From: Amoebophrya sp. A120
Lineage: Eukaryota; Sar; Dinophyceae; Syndiniales; Amoebophryaceae
DNA: 64,000 bases
NCBI GenBank assembly: GCA_905178155.1
Contig: CAJINV010000015.1
Coordinates: forward strand, 610,387 to 674,386
Reading direction: 5' to 3'
Part shown: piece by piece, positions 46,501 to 57,000 of the stretch
Position numbering within the stretch: position 1 is the stretch's first letter
Layout: each line of letters begins with the position of its first letter
Program-made: the position numbers and the translations under genes
Notes under the pieces: generated by a model
Database searches by the model: none
The model's input: the letters and a program-made list of their open reading frames with translations, nothing else
Told to the model about the DNA's origin: nothing

Positions 46501-48473
46501 GCATATTTTGCGTGACGAATTGGATGGAAAGATGGATGGGTGTGTTTTTGTGGATAGTCATCCCCGGCATCGGACAGAACCTCGTCCTTCTGATGCGCTC
46601 TTCGCGGCCCATGATCAACATTGCAGCCAGCATGATCATCCCCAAAGCCAAAGCCCCCTGCTCGGAGTTCTTCCGAGTTGATGGCAGCATCGAACAAAAT
46701 GTCGATAATCTTTTCGTCGAGCTGCTTTTTCAGTAGATCCGCCACCGCGCGCATCGTGTCATCATGCTGCCGTTCTGGCGACGAGTTCGTGCGTGTCATG
46801 CTACAACCAGAGCCAGAGGGGACCACGTGGCGTAAATCCTTTGATGTTCTTCCGAGCACGTCTTCGCGCCTGTCGGGCGAGAGTAGAAGCTGCCCACGAT
46901 CAGGTGGACGGGAAGATGGTGGACCTCCACCAGCCTCACGAGCACGGTCGTCGAGCAAGGAGAAGGAGCCGCTATTCTGTGACCCTACTCCTGGTCCACC
47001 TCCGCCTGCATAGCCGCCTAGTATTTCTTGAAGGCTGGAGGAGCTCGAAGCCGCTGCAGAAGCACCCTGGAAGTAGGGGCAAGACGACGCTGCAGCGGCG
47101 GCCGCCGGACCTCCAGCTGGTGGTGGTGGACCATCTAGTGATCCTTGTCCTTGCAACTGAGTTGTACTAGTACTACTGCCCGAAGAACGCTGGTGGTGGT
47201 AAAGATGGTCCTGTTGTCCGGAAGATGAAGCTGCTCCTGCACCAGCTGACCCACCACGCCGCGGAGCTCCTCCTATCGGAGCCCCAGCAGCTCCAGGTGG
47301 GCTTCCAAACCTGCCCGCACCTCCGTCCTCATCCATCATACGGCTGGCGGACATCTGTCGCGACATCGGGGGCGTCGTGCTCGCGTCTGAGGCTACCCGG
47401 GTCCACACGCGGGGGGCGCCGTCGGAATAAATCCGGTAATGTTGTTCCTCGTCCTGCTCGTCGTCCTCACTGTCATCTAGGTCGAACGAGCTGGGCCAAC
47501 ACGCGCTGACACTGATGTTTTCTTGCGAGTCCTGCGACACCGAGAGTGGTGGCCGCGGCCGCGGCTGCAAGGCTCCCAACCGAAGCTGCGGAAGTAGGGG
47601 TGGAGACCCGTGCGGCCGCGGGGCGTCGTGCATTTGGAGCTGGTCCTGTTGGTCCACAGCGACCCCATTGCCAGCTGCCTCCTGACGCATGTTGCAATCA
47701 GGTAATTTTTGTACATGAAGATCTTCTATCTCTATCATCTGCTGCTGCTGCTGTTGTTGAGAATTCGACGCTGCAATTGCCGCTGCGTCGTCAAGCCCCC
47801 CCGTCCGCACACGCTGTACTTGCTTATGCTTGCCTGGCCTACGCCTAGTCTCGTCATCTTGATCTTCGTCTCCTCGACTCGTCTTCCGCTCCTGCTCCAT
47901 CATTCGAGCTAGTTGTTCCGGCGTCGTGGGCCATGGAAAAGCGGACGGGGACGAGGACGACGCAGCGGCACCGAAAATCAGAGGTCGTGGCCCCACTACT
48001 TGCGCAACAGGAGCTCTACTCCCGCCCGCACCACTGGAGGTAGCGGGCCCAGCAGGTGCGCCAGGAGGACCCCCGTCGGCCTGACCCGCGGCAAGAGCTC
48101 CAACGGTTGAACTAGAAGGTCTGCCAGAGCTTCTAGACGGTTCGATGTGCAGAACGTCCATAGGACTCCGTGATAGCCCTAAATGACGTTGTTTGGGCTC
48201 TTTGGTTTTACCAGCACATGTCCTCCGGTGAGATTCTTTTTCTTCGTCTTCCTGCGAGGAAGGCAAAGTCGCGCCATCTGGTCCTGTGGGGCCGCCTGCG
48301 TGAGGAGGCTGTGGAGATGAAGTCCTTGCACCACGACAAAAATCCTCTTGCTCCTGTAGTTCCATCTGGTCACGACCTCCCTTATCCGTTTGCTGCGAAC
48401 ACAGCAGCCGGGTCATCTCTCGCAGTTCCAGGTGGTCTATCAACCAGAAAAGTTGTGCGAACGTCAATTCCAT
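43529..48473 (-). CDS. Large protein of unknown function (~1,100 aa)
   Basis: Not recognised. Exons: 46557-48473 (start MELTFAQLFWLIDHLELREM), 46329-46441, 45451-46019, about 44270-44884, about 44035-44155 and 43529 to about 43840. Order of content: a short helical N-terminus; a long disordered Gly/Ser/Pro/Gln region; a helix RAVADLLKKQLDEKIIDILF; acidic QDDTDVDVEF; a helical part TIEQEALTRELFRKYLVFLL; after the palindromic intron a helical segment VFKTVYAPHITQFAESHDAV and LAELTIKWTERILEHMASLL; a CSHCHK-containing exon; and a C-terminal helical module FTKHHFFPYVAATLRTL ending FGFNTADN. Excising the three introners keeps the frame. Exon boundaries in the last third are approximate. Confidence 0.6.
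44885..45450. mobile_element. Introner element F12: 566-bp full palindrome
   Basis: Starts TATTAAAGTTAACGACATTC and ends with its complement, with perfect flanking repeat TGCTG (44880-44884 and 45451-45455). The whole element is one inverted repeat: two arms of about 283 bp meeting at 45167/45168 (centre CCCCAGGTGGGG), with arms differing by scattered substitutions and small indels. Excision joins VNKMNTA to PQAGTGALQD in frame. It lacks the ATTTGTCATGC-type internal words found in the other families. Confidence 0.93.
46020..46328. mobile_element. Introner element F5 (309 bp)
   Basis: Perfect flanking repeat ATGAC. In the unknown large gene between EDLRGH and QELPKHSS. Confidence 0.92.
46442..46556. 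mobile_element. Introner element F6 (115 bp)
   Basis: Shortest copy. Termini TAGAAAAAAACCCATCC and complement. Flanks GACGT and GTCAT match poorly; the frame LSDAGDD to VVGDQDD is still recoverable. Confidence 0.85.
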
Positions 48474-48877
48474 ATCGCTTCACACATTGATTGCAGGCGG
48501 TGGCGCCGGGCATGACAGAATAATAGATGCTTGATAAAATTGCATGTTGGTCCTACAAATTTTATTTCGATTTTGTGTTCGTCTTTCGTTTCTTGCACCA
48601 TCACAAAGTCCGCGACCCATCAACTAAGCAAACACATTTTTCTGTGATACGGTCCTCTTCGTTTAGTGCCGAGGTTGCGCTTGCGGAGCTTCTTGGCGAA
48701 CATAATTCGACGTCCATATAATCGTCGCGGTGAGCACCAGCGTACAATCCCAGAGCAAAACTGTCTCGGTCATCTCAACTTTTTGCAGACTATGCGACAC
48801 AATGTGGTCGTTGTACAGAAAAACACACAAAAGCAGTGAAGATGGGTCAGATGGCGCAAGAGGTGGAAACACGCCCA
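48474..48877. other. Short intergenic region
   Basis: About 400 bp between two minus-strand genes; nothing recognised. Confidence 0.5.
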
Positions 48878-49828
48878 TTATAAGAACAACGGGGGCGGCA
48901 TCCTAATTCTTCTTGAATGGCTAACATGAGCATCCATGACAAACACAAAAATAAAATTTCTTGAACAACGAACTTCCGCGTACAACAGCAGGGTAAGTAG
49001 AATGATGAGACTTCTCACTGAGACAGTTTTTTCTCGGGATACAGGATGAGCATGAGTATTAAAGGGCGGCAGACGAGGGACTACCGGCGCAGGTTGTGCT
49101 AGCAGATGACCTCCAGGCGGCGCGCCGTCGTGCTGCTGGGCGGGAAAGGCGACAGGGCCCTGGCTTGGGATGTGCTGGGCCTGCCGTTGAAGGTCAGCTC
49201 CACCAGGGTCGTCTTCTTGTAGCCCGACCCCTGCCCCGCCATGCACCTCCTCCGCATCAAGATGTTGATCATGCCGTTCTGATGCATCAAGAGCCTCTTG
49301 CATCAAAAATATCTCCGGGGTTGAGCGCCCAGGTACCGTTCCAGGAAGCTGCCAATGGAATTGCTCCTCAATTTCTTCACGACCTCCCCCGGCCCCGTAA
49401 AGAAACTGTTGCTCGCCCGGTGGGCTAAGCATGCGCGCGAAGGGTAGTTGGCGAGTATGAAACACATCAGTTCTTGATGCGAACGGATGTAGGAGGCGGT
49501 CGTGGTGGTCTTGGGGCACCACCATGGGTGGAATGTCTACCATCGCATTGTGCACATAGGAGCTTTCGCCACTAGAGCCGCCAGACTCTTGTCGATCCCA
49601 CATCAGGAGTCTTTTCTTTTTCTTGCCCGGATCCGCTCCGCCACGACGATGCAGTTGCACCGCTGCTACGGCGGTTGAATTTATAGTAAGCCACCAGGTG
49701 GCGTCGATTAGGATTATAGACGTCAGCAACAGCATCTTCAGCGTCGATGCTGCCGTGAAGTTGTAAAGTTGTGTAGAAGTAGTTCTCATAATCATATTGC
49801 GGTTTGCCCTTGCGGATAAGATTTTCAT
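48878..49828 (-). CDS. Putative membrane-anchored or secreted protein (316 aa)
   Basis: Starts MKILSARANRNMIMRTTSTQ. A hydrophobic segment MLLLTSIILIDATWWLTI (about residues 32-50) would act as a signal anchor or signal peptide; the rest is polar and Pro/Gln/His-rich. A second hydrophobic stretch SLIILLTLLLYAEV lies near the C-terminus. An alternative frame at 49099-49290 (KKTTLVELTFNGRPSTSQ) looks more protein-like than the parallel part of this ORF, so an intron or frameshift may switch frames around 49250. No family recognised. Confidence 0.45.
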   Translation of the reverse strand: MKILSARANRNMIMRTTSTQLYNFTAASTLKMLLLTSIILIDATWWLTINSTAVAAVQLHRRGGADPGKKKKRLLMWDRQESGGSSGESSYVHNAMVDIPPMVVPQDHHDRLLHPFASRTDVFHTRQLPFARMLSPPGEQQFLYGAGGGREEIEEQFHWQLPGTVPGRSTPEIFLMQEALDASERHDQHLDAEEVHGGAGVGLQEDDPGGADLQRQAQHIPSQGPVAFPAQQHDGAPPGGHLLAQPAPVVPRLPPFNTHAHPVSREKTVSVRSLIILLTLLLYAEVRCSRNFIFVFVMDAHVSHSRRIRMPPPLFL

Positions 49829-51283
49829 TTTGCTTTCCGATACTAAATAAAAAATGAAACCTGGGTGCTATTAAAGGGCGGCACCACTCATTTTCAGTGT
49901 TTGATACTAGTTGGCGTTCGCGTTATTTTCGAGTTTATCTCAGATGTTTCAGCCTTGACGTGTCTTCGGGCTTCAAATTTGATGTCTAAAGTACTAGTAG
50001 TCGATGATGTGAGGGGGCATCATCAACTTTACATTGGTCGCCGCACGTCAGAAGCGTGGCCATGGCGCCACGCTGTCGGTAGAAACAACAAGGGTGTACA
50101 TAGATACAGGTCTCAGAAAAGATAAAGAAGGTGTGATAATAAGTACTTACATCAATATCAGGTGGTTTTTGTCAAAAACAAGGTTTGGAAGATTTTGATT
50201 TTGAGTTTGATATGTCCGTCGTGTAGTCCGTACTATAGGTTTTGCGATTAAGTTGTAAGTCATAACTCCACCTGAGCCACGACAAACGCCGCCTGCGTTT
50301 ATTAGTTTTTGATGTGGCGTCCCCATTATCAAGAATCTACTAAGTAAGTAATCAACGCCATCTCATCCACCTCCACCAGGCCCTAAAGTCAAATGGATCT
50401 TCTCGCGTCAGCGGTTGCTGTTTGTGACCACTAACTAAAACTATCGAACGAAGTAGGAAGTAGTAGATCCACTAGAAGTACAACACTTCTTCCTGTTTAT
50501 TGTGGATCTTCTCGTCGTCCGTACATACTCCACCACAAGCGACGCTTATCTTCTCGATCTTGTTCCGCATCGTATCGTCAACGACCTCGACCTGCTCACG
50601 ATCCAAGGATCAAACATCAGATAGCTCCTGCTAGATCAGCATGAAGATGTAGTTGAAGTAGGTAGATCTCGACTGTCAACAGACCAACAAACAGCTTGCA
50701 CGTCGAGATATCCAGATCTTCCAGGACGCACCCTGATATACAAGATGCGTATATCAATTCTTTCGAGGGCTTGTTCATCGCTTTTGGTGTTTCCTGCCGA
50801 TAGGTAGACGTAGACCTAGTATATGCAGAAATACTGGATCTGGAAAGAAGAACCAACGTGCTCCGAATCAAGAGTGGTCCTCCCTTGATGTAATGCTGCA
50901 CTGCTTCAGGTGTTTCAAGCGGAAGATCTTCTTCATGCGAAAAGAGTCTTCAGTTACAGACAGTAACTTAAGCGTACAGCTAGATCTTCGTGCAGCTGGT
51001 GGATCTATGCCCTTTGCTCATCAAAGGCAAGCGCTTTGCGCTTCTTCTTGGCAAGCGCTAATGTGCTCGAGGTACAACTACTCGCCAGCAGCACGACTAA
51101 GGTCGTACCTGCACGGCTTCCTAGAGATCATCGTCGTCCTGTTTCGCGGCACACGAAAATAACTGCGCTGCTATTTTTCTTACACGTTTACGATACTCAT
51201 CATTTTTTTCAAGTCACGACATTGACTACTTCTGGCGTTCTTTTGGTTCAACATTTATCGCTGTGTGGTCTTCTTCTACGATC
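49829..51283. other. Intergenic region
   Basis: 1.45 kb with no supported gene. 50390-50900 is rich in GATCT/GATCC words. No introners. Confidence 0.5.
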
Positions 51284-52818
51284 TATCGCATTCCCATCCC
51301 CAGAGCTAGTGTCCACAAAGAGCAGAAGATCAGAACTTCCTCCTTCTGCTTCCGAAATTCCTCCACGAGGCGGTTCAGTTCCGCCATGAGGTTCCACTTG
51401 TCCACGACAAAAGCTTATGCACTGCAAAAGTATCGTACTCGTGTAAATGCATTACAAATTTTATTCTCAGCATGAAAAATAAAATTTGTAATGCGGATTT
51501 GACTTAACGAAAATATTTGTAATGCATGATTGCACTACGAATACGATACTCTTGCACAGGATAAAACTTGGCAGAATTCTCCCTCGTCCAGTTCCTGCTT
51601 CACGTTTTGATTCTCCGTATCCTGTGCAAAAGTATCGTTCTCGTAGTAATCGCATTTATGCATGACAAATCTCTATTTTTCAAGGTAAATCAGCATGAGA
51701 AATTCCATCTGTCATGCTGAGCAAATTTGTAATGCGATTAGTACTAGTGCGTGTGCGATGCTTTTGCAAATTCATACTCCGGTAGCGAGCAGTCCACGTC
51801 GACCTCGATGAAGTCAATTACCTCGCTATCCTACGTAAAAACGTCCCCACACCATAGTCAAGATGGGAACTCTGCAACATAAATCTCCAAGTTTTGGGAG
51901 TTCTGCATCCCAAGTTTCCATCTGCAGTGTAGTGGTGGGTAGCAAGGAAAGCCGCATGAGAAAGCCATTTACTCATGCTGTTTGCAGCATTACAAATTCC
52001 AAAACACGACTGGAAATGCCTCTCAAGGAGATGCGCATTACAAATCGATTCCTGTTATTGCGCATTTGCATGACAACTTTGGTGTGGAGGGAACGTTTTT
52101 ACACAGGATACTCGTCCGTGATGCCCGGAGAGAGAGGAAGCTTTTTCAATAAAATCGGCGGAGTTGTTCTTGACGTTGATTCAGTTCCCTCGTCTTGTTC
52201 CCACGACCCGGCTGTGCTTGGTGGACCACTAGCTGCTGCTACTTGTGGCACATCCTGCTCCGGGACAGCCGTACTGCCAGAACTTGTATTCGTAATCACC
52301 TTCCCAACGTACCCCGTCTCTTCCTTTAGTTCCCGCAACGCGGCTTCTGTCACCGTTTCATTTCTATGATGGTCCACCAAGCCCGCCGGGAGTTCCAAGG
52401 TAAAAGCGTTCACTGCGGGCCGAAACTGCTTCACTAGAAGGATTTTCTCCTTGTTTTCTGGATTTAGTATTTCTGTCGGTGAAGAAGTTGTGCCAGTCTG
52501 GTAATTCCGTAAAGTTGCAAAAATCGCCACGGCATCGATGCTGGATGAATCATTTTTTCTTGCTGCTGCTGCAACATTGTCCTCTCCTCCAGCTGCAGAA
52601 GTCGGGCTGGGTTTCGTGGTTCTCACCACTCTGTCCCATTTCCGCTCCCGGCCCGTCTGGTCTGAGTAGGTCAAAGTTTCCAGCCGGATCCATTTGGATT
52701 GGCCGACGAGGGCGGTCTTCGCGAAATCAACGGCGGGTTGGTGGAGCAGACGGCTCGTCATGTTGGACTGTTCCCCGTTGTAAAAATACGGTCGGAGCAA
52801 GAAGATGTTTATGTACAC
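51284..52818 (-). CDS. NUDT5: ADP-sugar pyrophosphatase, NUDT5-like Nudix hydrolase
   Basis: Hydrolyses ADP-ribose and related nucleotide sugars. Exons: 52111-52818, 51777-51826, 51564-51617 and 51284-51415. Family signature in order: KWIRLETLTYSDQTGRERKW, VVRTTK, a variable linker, ILLVKQFRPAVNAFTLELPA, and the Nudix box with REL-x-EETGY complete. The spacing between the box Gly and first Glu is seven residues (GLVDHHRNE) instead of five. Then LSPGITDEVIDFIEVDVD, DEGEFCQVFVV and WNLMAELNRLVEE, as in NUDT5. Three introners are removed in frame to give this. Start could be 52818 or the in-frame Met at 52761. The final 17 residues (FCSLWTLALG) may be intron read-through. Confidence 0.88.
51416..51563. 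mobile_element. Introner element F1 (148 bp)
   Basis: Flanks AAGCT and AAACT. Excision joins GEFCQV to FVVDKWN in the Nudix gene. Confidence 0.9.
51618..51776. mobile_element. Introner element F1 (159 bp)
   Basis: Perfect flanking repeat CTCCG. Excision joins DCSLPE to NQNVKQE. Only 54 bp of exon separate it from the previous element. Confidence 0.93.
51827..52110. mobile_element. Introner element F3 (284 bp)
   Basis: Flanks CTCGC and CTCGT. Termini GTAAAAACGTCCCCACACC and complement. Excision joins SPGITDE to VIDFIEVD. Confidence 0.92.
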
Positions 52819-54073
52819 GACTACTCTACTTATTTAGAGACCTACGACCTCCGAAGAGAAACAATATGGCGCAAATTTCTTCAGTACATCGAGAAGTAGT
52901 AGTGGACTGATGTTGTAGTGCGGAAGAACACGACAGCACGCAGGAATTTGGTGCTCCCCGTCACTTTTCCTGATCTATTTTGCTTTGCTGCAGATCATGG
53001 AGCTGTAGCATCGTTCAAATTCAACATATTCGTAGAAATTCCTTTACGTGTCGTGGTCGTGGTGCAGGCCAATGTATCTATGTAAGTCAATGTCAACAAA
53101 TAATTCATCATGATGAGTCGCTGTCGCCCCAAAAAAGGTCCGCGTCATTTTCGCCTTTATTATGAAACAAATGCATCCTGATGTTCATGTTCTATTATAT
53201 GTGTCCTGCTTTTTATGTCGATTGCGCAGCTGATGCCGATGCGGAAACTGAGCTGCATCACAACTGCGGTCCTAATAATGGCCGAACTTTTTTGATAGAC
53301 GCTTTGAAGCAAAATGTAACTTTTTTCATCTAAAAATCGCACGCGGTCATTTGCTATCTAACTTGTAGCTTTTCCGTGGTACTAATGAGCTATTTCTTCG
53401 AAATAGTCCTTGTTGAGTAATGCAGCGAGCCAAAAAAAAAGCGTATTTTTACGCCAATCAGGAAAAGTATTGTGCTTTTGTCTTCATCATGTGCAATGAA
53501 GTCAGCAAGTAACTGTAGTAAGTAGAGATGAGTGCTTTTTCTGATGTGTCGTTGTATTTCTAACGAATAGCTAATTAAAGCGGCCATCTCCTTATCCTTT
53601 CTTGGAACCCTGTCTACCTGATTGAAAAGAAAATGCTAATGGTATATGATCAAATAGAAGAGGCGGAAGGTAGAGAATCTAGGAGCTGCGCAAATCTTAA
53701 TCTATGCAGTACCGAAAGCAACACAAATAAACTTCGAAATTTTATTGCAACTCCTACAGTAGCAGCACTCCGGTGTCTCACTTGTGTTGAGAGGACATCA
53801 ATTCTATTCTTGGAAACAAAAACAAATCAACTTATCAAATTTAGAAATCAATATTTGGATCGACTCCTGATGTGGTGACCACTCCAAAAACTAGAAACGT
53901 GAACGTCGCAGATGAAGTTGAAGAGACTCACACATTTATTAAGAGGGAGGACCTGCAGTACTCAAGTGTAGTGAAAAGCATCAACTTCTTCGAGCGGTAC
54001 AGTATATCACAAAATCCCCAGCACATATCAGAAGTTTTTTTTTTTTTTCCTCTTTTTTTCTACTCCCTGCTAC
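52819..54073. other. Intergenic region
   Basis: 1.25 kb between the Nudix start and the stop of the next gene; a T-rich run lies near 54035-54060. No supported gene. Confidence 0.5.
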
Positions 54074-57000
54074 TCAGGTCGTCTTAAACAAGTTCCCCAT
54101 CTTGTTTTTCTCAAAATCCGGTAGCAATCGCTTCCGCATCGGTAGGCCCAACAGCGGATTTTTCGCCGCCAACTTGTACGCCCGTCGGCAGTGCCGCGAA
54201 TTCCCGTGGGAATTCATCAAAGCGAGAAAATCGTGCTTGCACTTTTCCTCCGCGGTTGGTAATTCCTTGTTGTAATTCCGGCCATACACAACGCCCTTGT
54301 CTTTTTCCTATTACAGTGAAAAGTGCCCCCCACCCCTAAATTGCAAAAATTTGTGATGCGAAGTTTCCAAATGAAAACTTTTTGTCATGCATGAAAGCAA
54401 TATGAATCTTTGTGATGCAGAGTCTAGGCGTATATAGCATTGCTTGCATGACAAGCGCCGCTTTTGCTCGGATCTTTTGCAATACAAATTTTCGCTATTC
54501 ACGATTGGAAATCTGTGATGCTGCTAGATGCAAGAGGGCGAGTGTTTCTCTTAGAAAGGTTTGCAATACAAATGCTCCCGCCAAGTTCGGGGGTGGGGGC
54601 ATTTTTCATTGTAATATTTCCGGTCGCTTCTTCTGGTCCATCTTGTGCATCAGTTTCAGCAGCTCCTTATCCGTTAGCCCCTTCGTCTTCTCCGGATATT
54701 CCGCACGGAACCGCTCGTATTCCCGTTGTTCTCGCTGCTTTACCACAATTCGGCGAATGAAATCTTCCTCGTCCGAAAGGTCTTCTTCGTTCTCTCGTTC
54801 GTCCGAGTCCTCTTCTTCGGTCTGTGAGTCCTCCGTCTCGGTAGCGTCCGGAAACTTTTCCACCATTTTATCCTCCTTGTACAACATCTGGAACAGATTC
54901 TCCTGCGCCCCGCTGTACCGCGCAAAATCGTGGATACCCGGATCGTTGTTCGGATTTTCTTCCCGGTAGTTGTGGCAGGTGTCCAGGAACGGGTCCTCCC
55001 AGCGGTTGTCAACGTACTCTTGGATTTTCTTGATATACCGCTGGGGATCGAGAGAAGCAAATTCCAGCTCCGCGGCCATGCGCGCCGGCTCGATGTTGTC
55101 TAGTTTTTGCTGCACGTAGAACTCCAGTGGTAGGCCGTTTATCATGCCGTACTTGGACTGCTCCTGCGTCCTGCTCTGGACGTGCGATGTGGCGTCGCCG
55201 GGTCGCTTATCTGTAGAAGTCGCATTCTTCATCATCTCCGTCTTGATTTTTACCGCAGTCTGTGCTTCTACTTCTGCTTCCGCGTCATCTTCAGAAGGAG
55301 CTCGCTCCTTCTTTACTTTGACAGCAGGCGGTGGCAGGCCTTGCTTACTTTCCTTTGCCCCGGTAGCTTTCTTCATAGCTTGCTTCATCGCCACCTGCTT
55401 CGTAGGTGTGGGTTTATTATTTTTCATCTGTTCGCCGTATTGAGAGGAAAAATCCCCCTCCCCATATCGAGCAGGTATGTTTCCGCAAATTTGTCTTGCT
55501 GATTTGAGACCACAAATCACGTCTGTCTTGCTAGAAGACAACTCCACAGGCTCTGCCGCATTATGCAGGCGGTTTGTGATTGTGATGCTGTTTGGCCTAC
55601 AGCATAGACGTTTCTCATGCTAAGCGCCTAGGCCAAAAGCTCTCTAGTACTGAGGCTTGGCAGGAGCCTGCTTTCCTCGACTGCAAGACAAACGCAAATC
55701 CAGCATCAGAAACTTCCTTTATTTGATATGGGGAGGGGGGATTTTTCCTTGTGATACGCCGGTCTTCTTGTTCTTTTTGCTAGCCGGTGTTTCAACAAGC
55801 TTCCTTTTCTTCGCGGCCGGAGACTTTGCTGGTGCATCAGAAGGGTTCTTATCGGCCTTCTTCATCACGATTATTTCGTCCGGTTTTTTCATATCACTTT
55901 TATCCTCGTCACTGTCGAAGACCGCCGCGGCATGATCGGTAGTTTCTTGTTGCCCTGCTTTGGTTGTACTATTCTTGCCAAAAATGCTAGACGTCGACAA
56001 AGCGCCTGGCTTCTCATCCCGACGGCGCAACATGTCGGCAAACATGGAGCTGGAAGATTCGTCCAGCTCCTGCTGGTCGCACTTCATCGTGTTCTTCGAC
56101 ATCAATCTTCCCGCTCGCTGCTTCTCCATTTTGTGCACGACCGAGAGTGGCACATTGTACTCTTTATTGTCCATCAAAGCTGCCAACGTGGTCGCTGTTC
56201 CTGTAGTTCCACTTCCGCCCACGACTTGCTGCTGCTGAATTTTCATCTCCAACTTCGCCCTCCTTCGCTCCGCCCGCAAATTCTCCGCATCTTGCTCGGT
56301 CTCCTCTTCGAATTGGGACTTTGTCAAAAGCTCCGCGGTGGTTGAAAACGTCTTCAGAGCTGTAGTGCTGTTGTTCGAAATAGTACTTTCTGCTTCTGCA
56401 ACAGTACTAGCTGTAGTAGTACCCGACGACGTGAAGTAGAACAGAAAAACTTGTTCTACTTTGCTGGACGGGTGGTCTACTTCGTCGGTAGAATCTTTTA
56501 CGTTTCCAATTTCTTCAGCGTTCTTGTCATTCTTCTTTTTTGATGCACCAGCAGCAGCTTGCTCATCACCGTGGTCTTCAAATAGGAATTTATAATTGTC
56601 CACACAGTAACTCGTCTTCAGCATCTGTTCTGCATTGTACTTCAAGACCGACGCCAAGGGGATCTCGATTGTCAGAAGAGTGGTGGACTTCATCTTGTTC
56701 GAAGTTCTCCCATTGGAAGGAGGACTGCTAAAGCCTTCCTCCATTTTGATCAGCACAGAGGCCTGACTCTCCTGCTCTAAAACTTCTTCTTCCTGCAAAA
56801 TCCTGAAAGTGGTTATGGAAGCGTCAGGATTGAAATCGTCAAAGTTGAAATAGTTTGTGATGCATAAAATGCAACCCACAAAATGCCTGTCTTGCAGAGT
56901 AGGCAAGGGAGGCAGATTGTAAGCCTCTTGAGGGGTAGTGGTAGACATAGAGCTGCTAAAGTAGCACGACAAAAGACGTCTTCCTTACCCAAACAGCATT

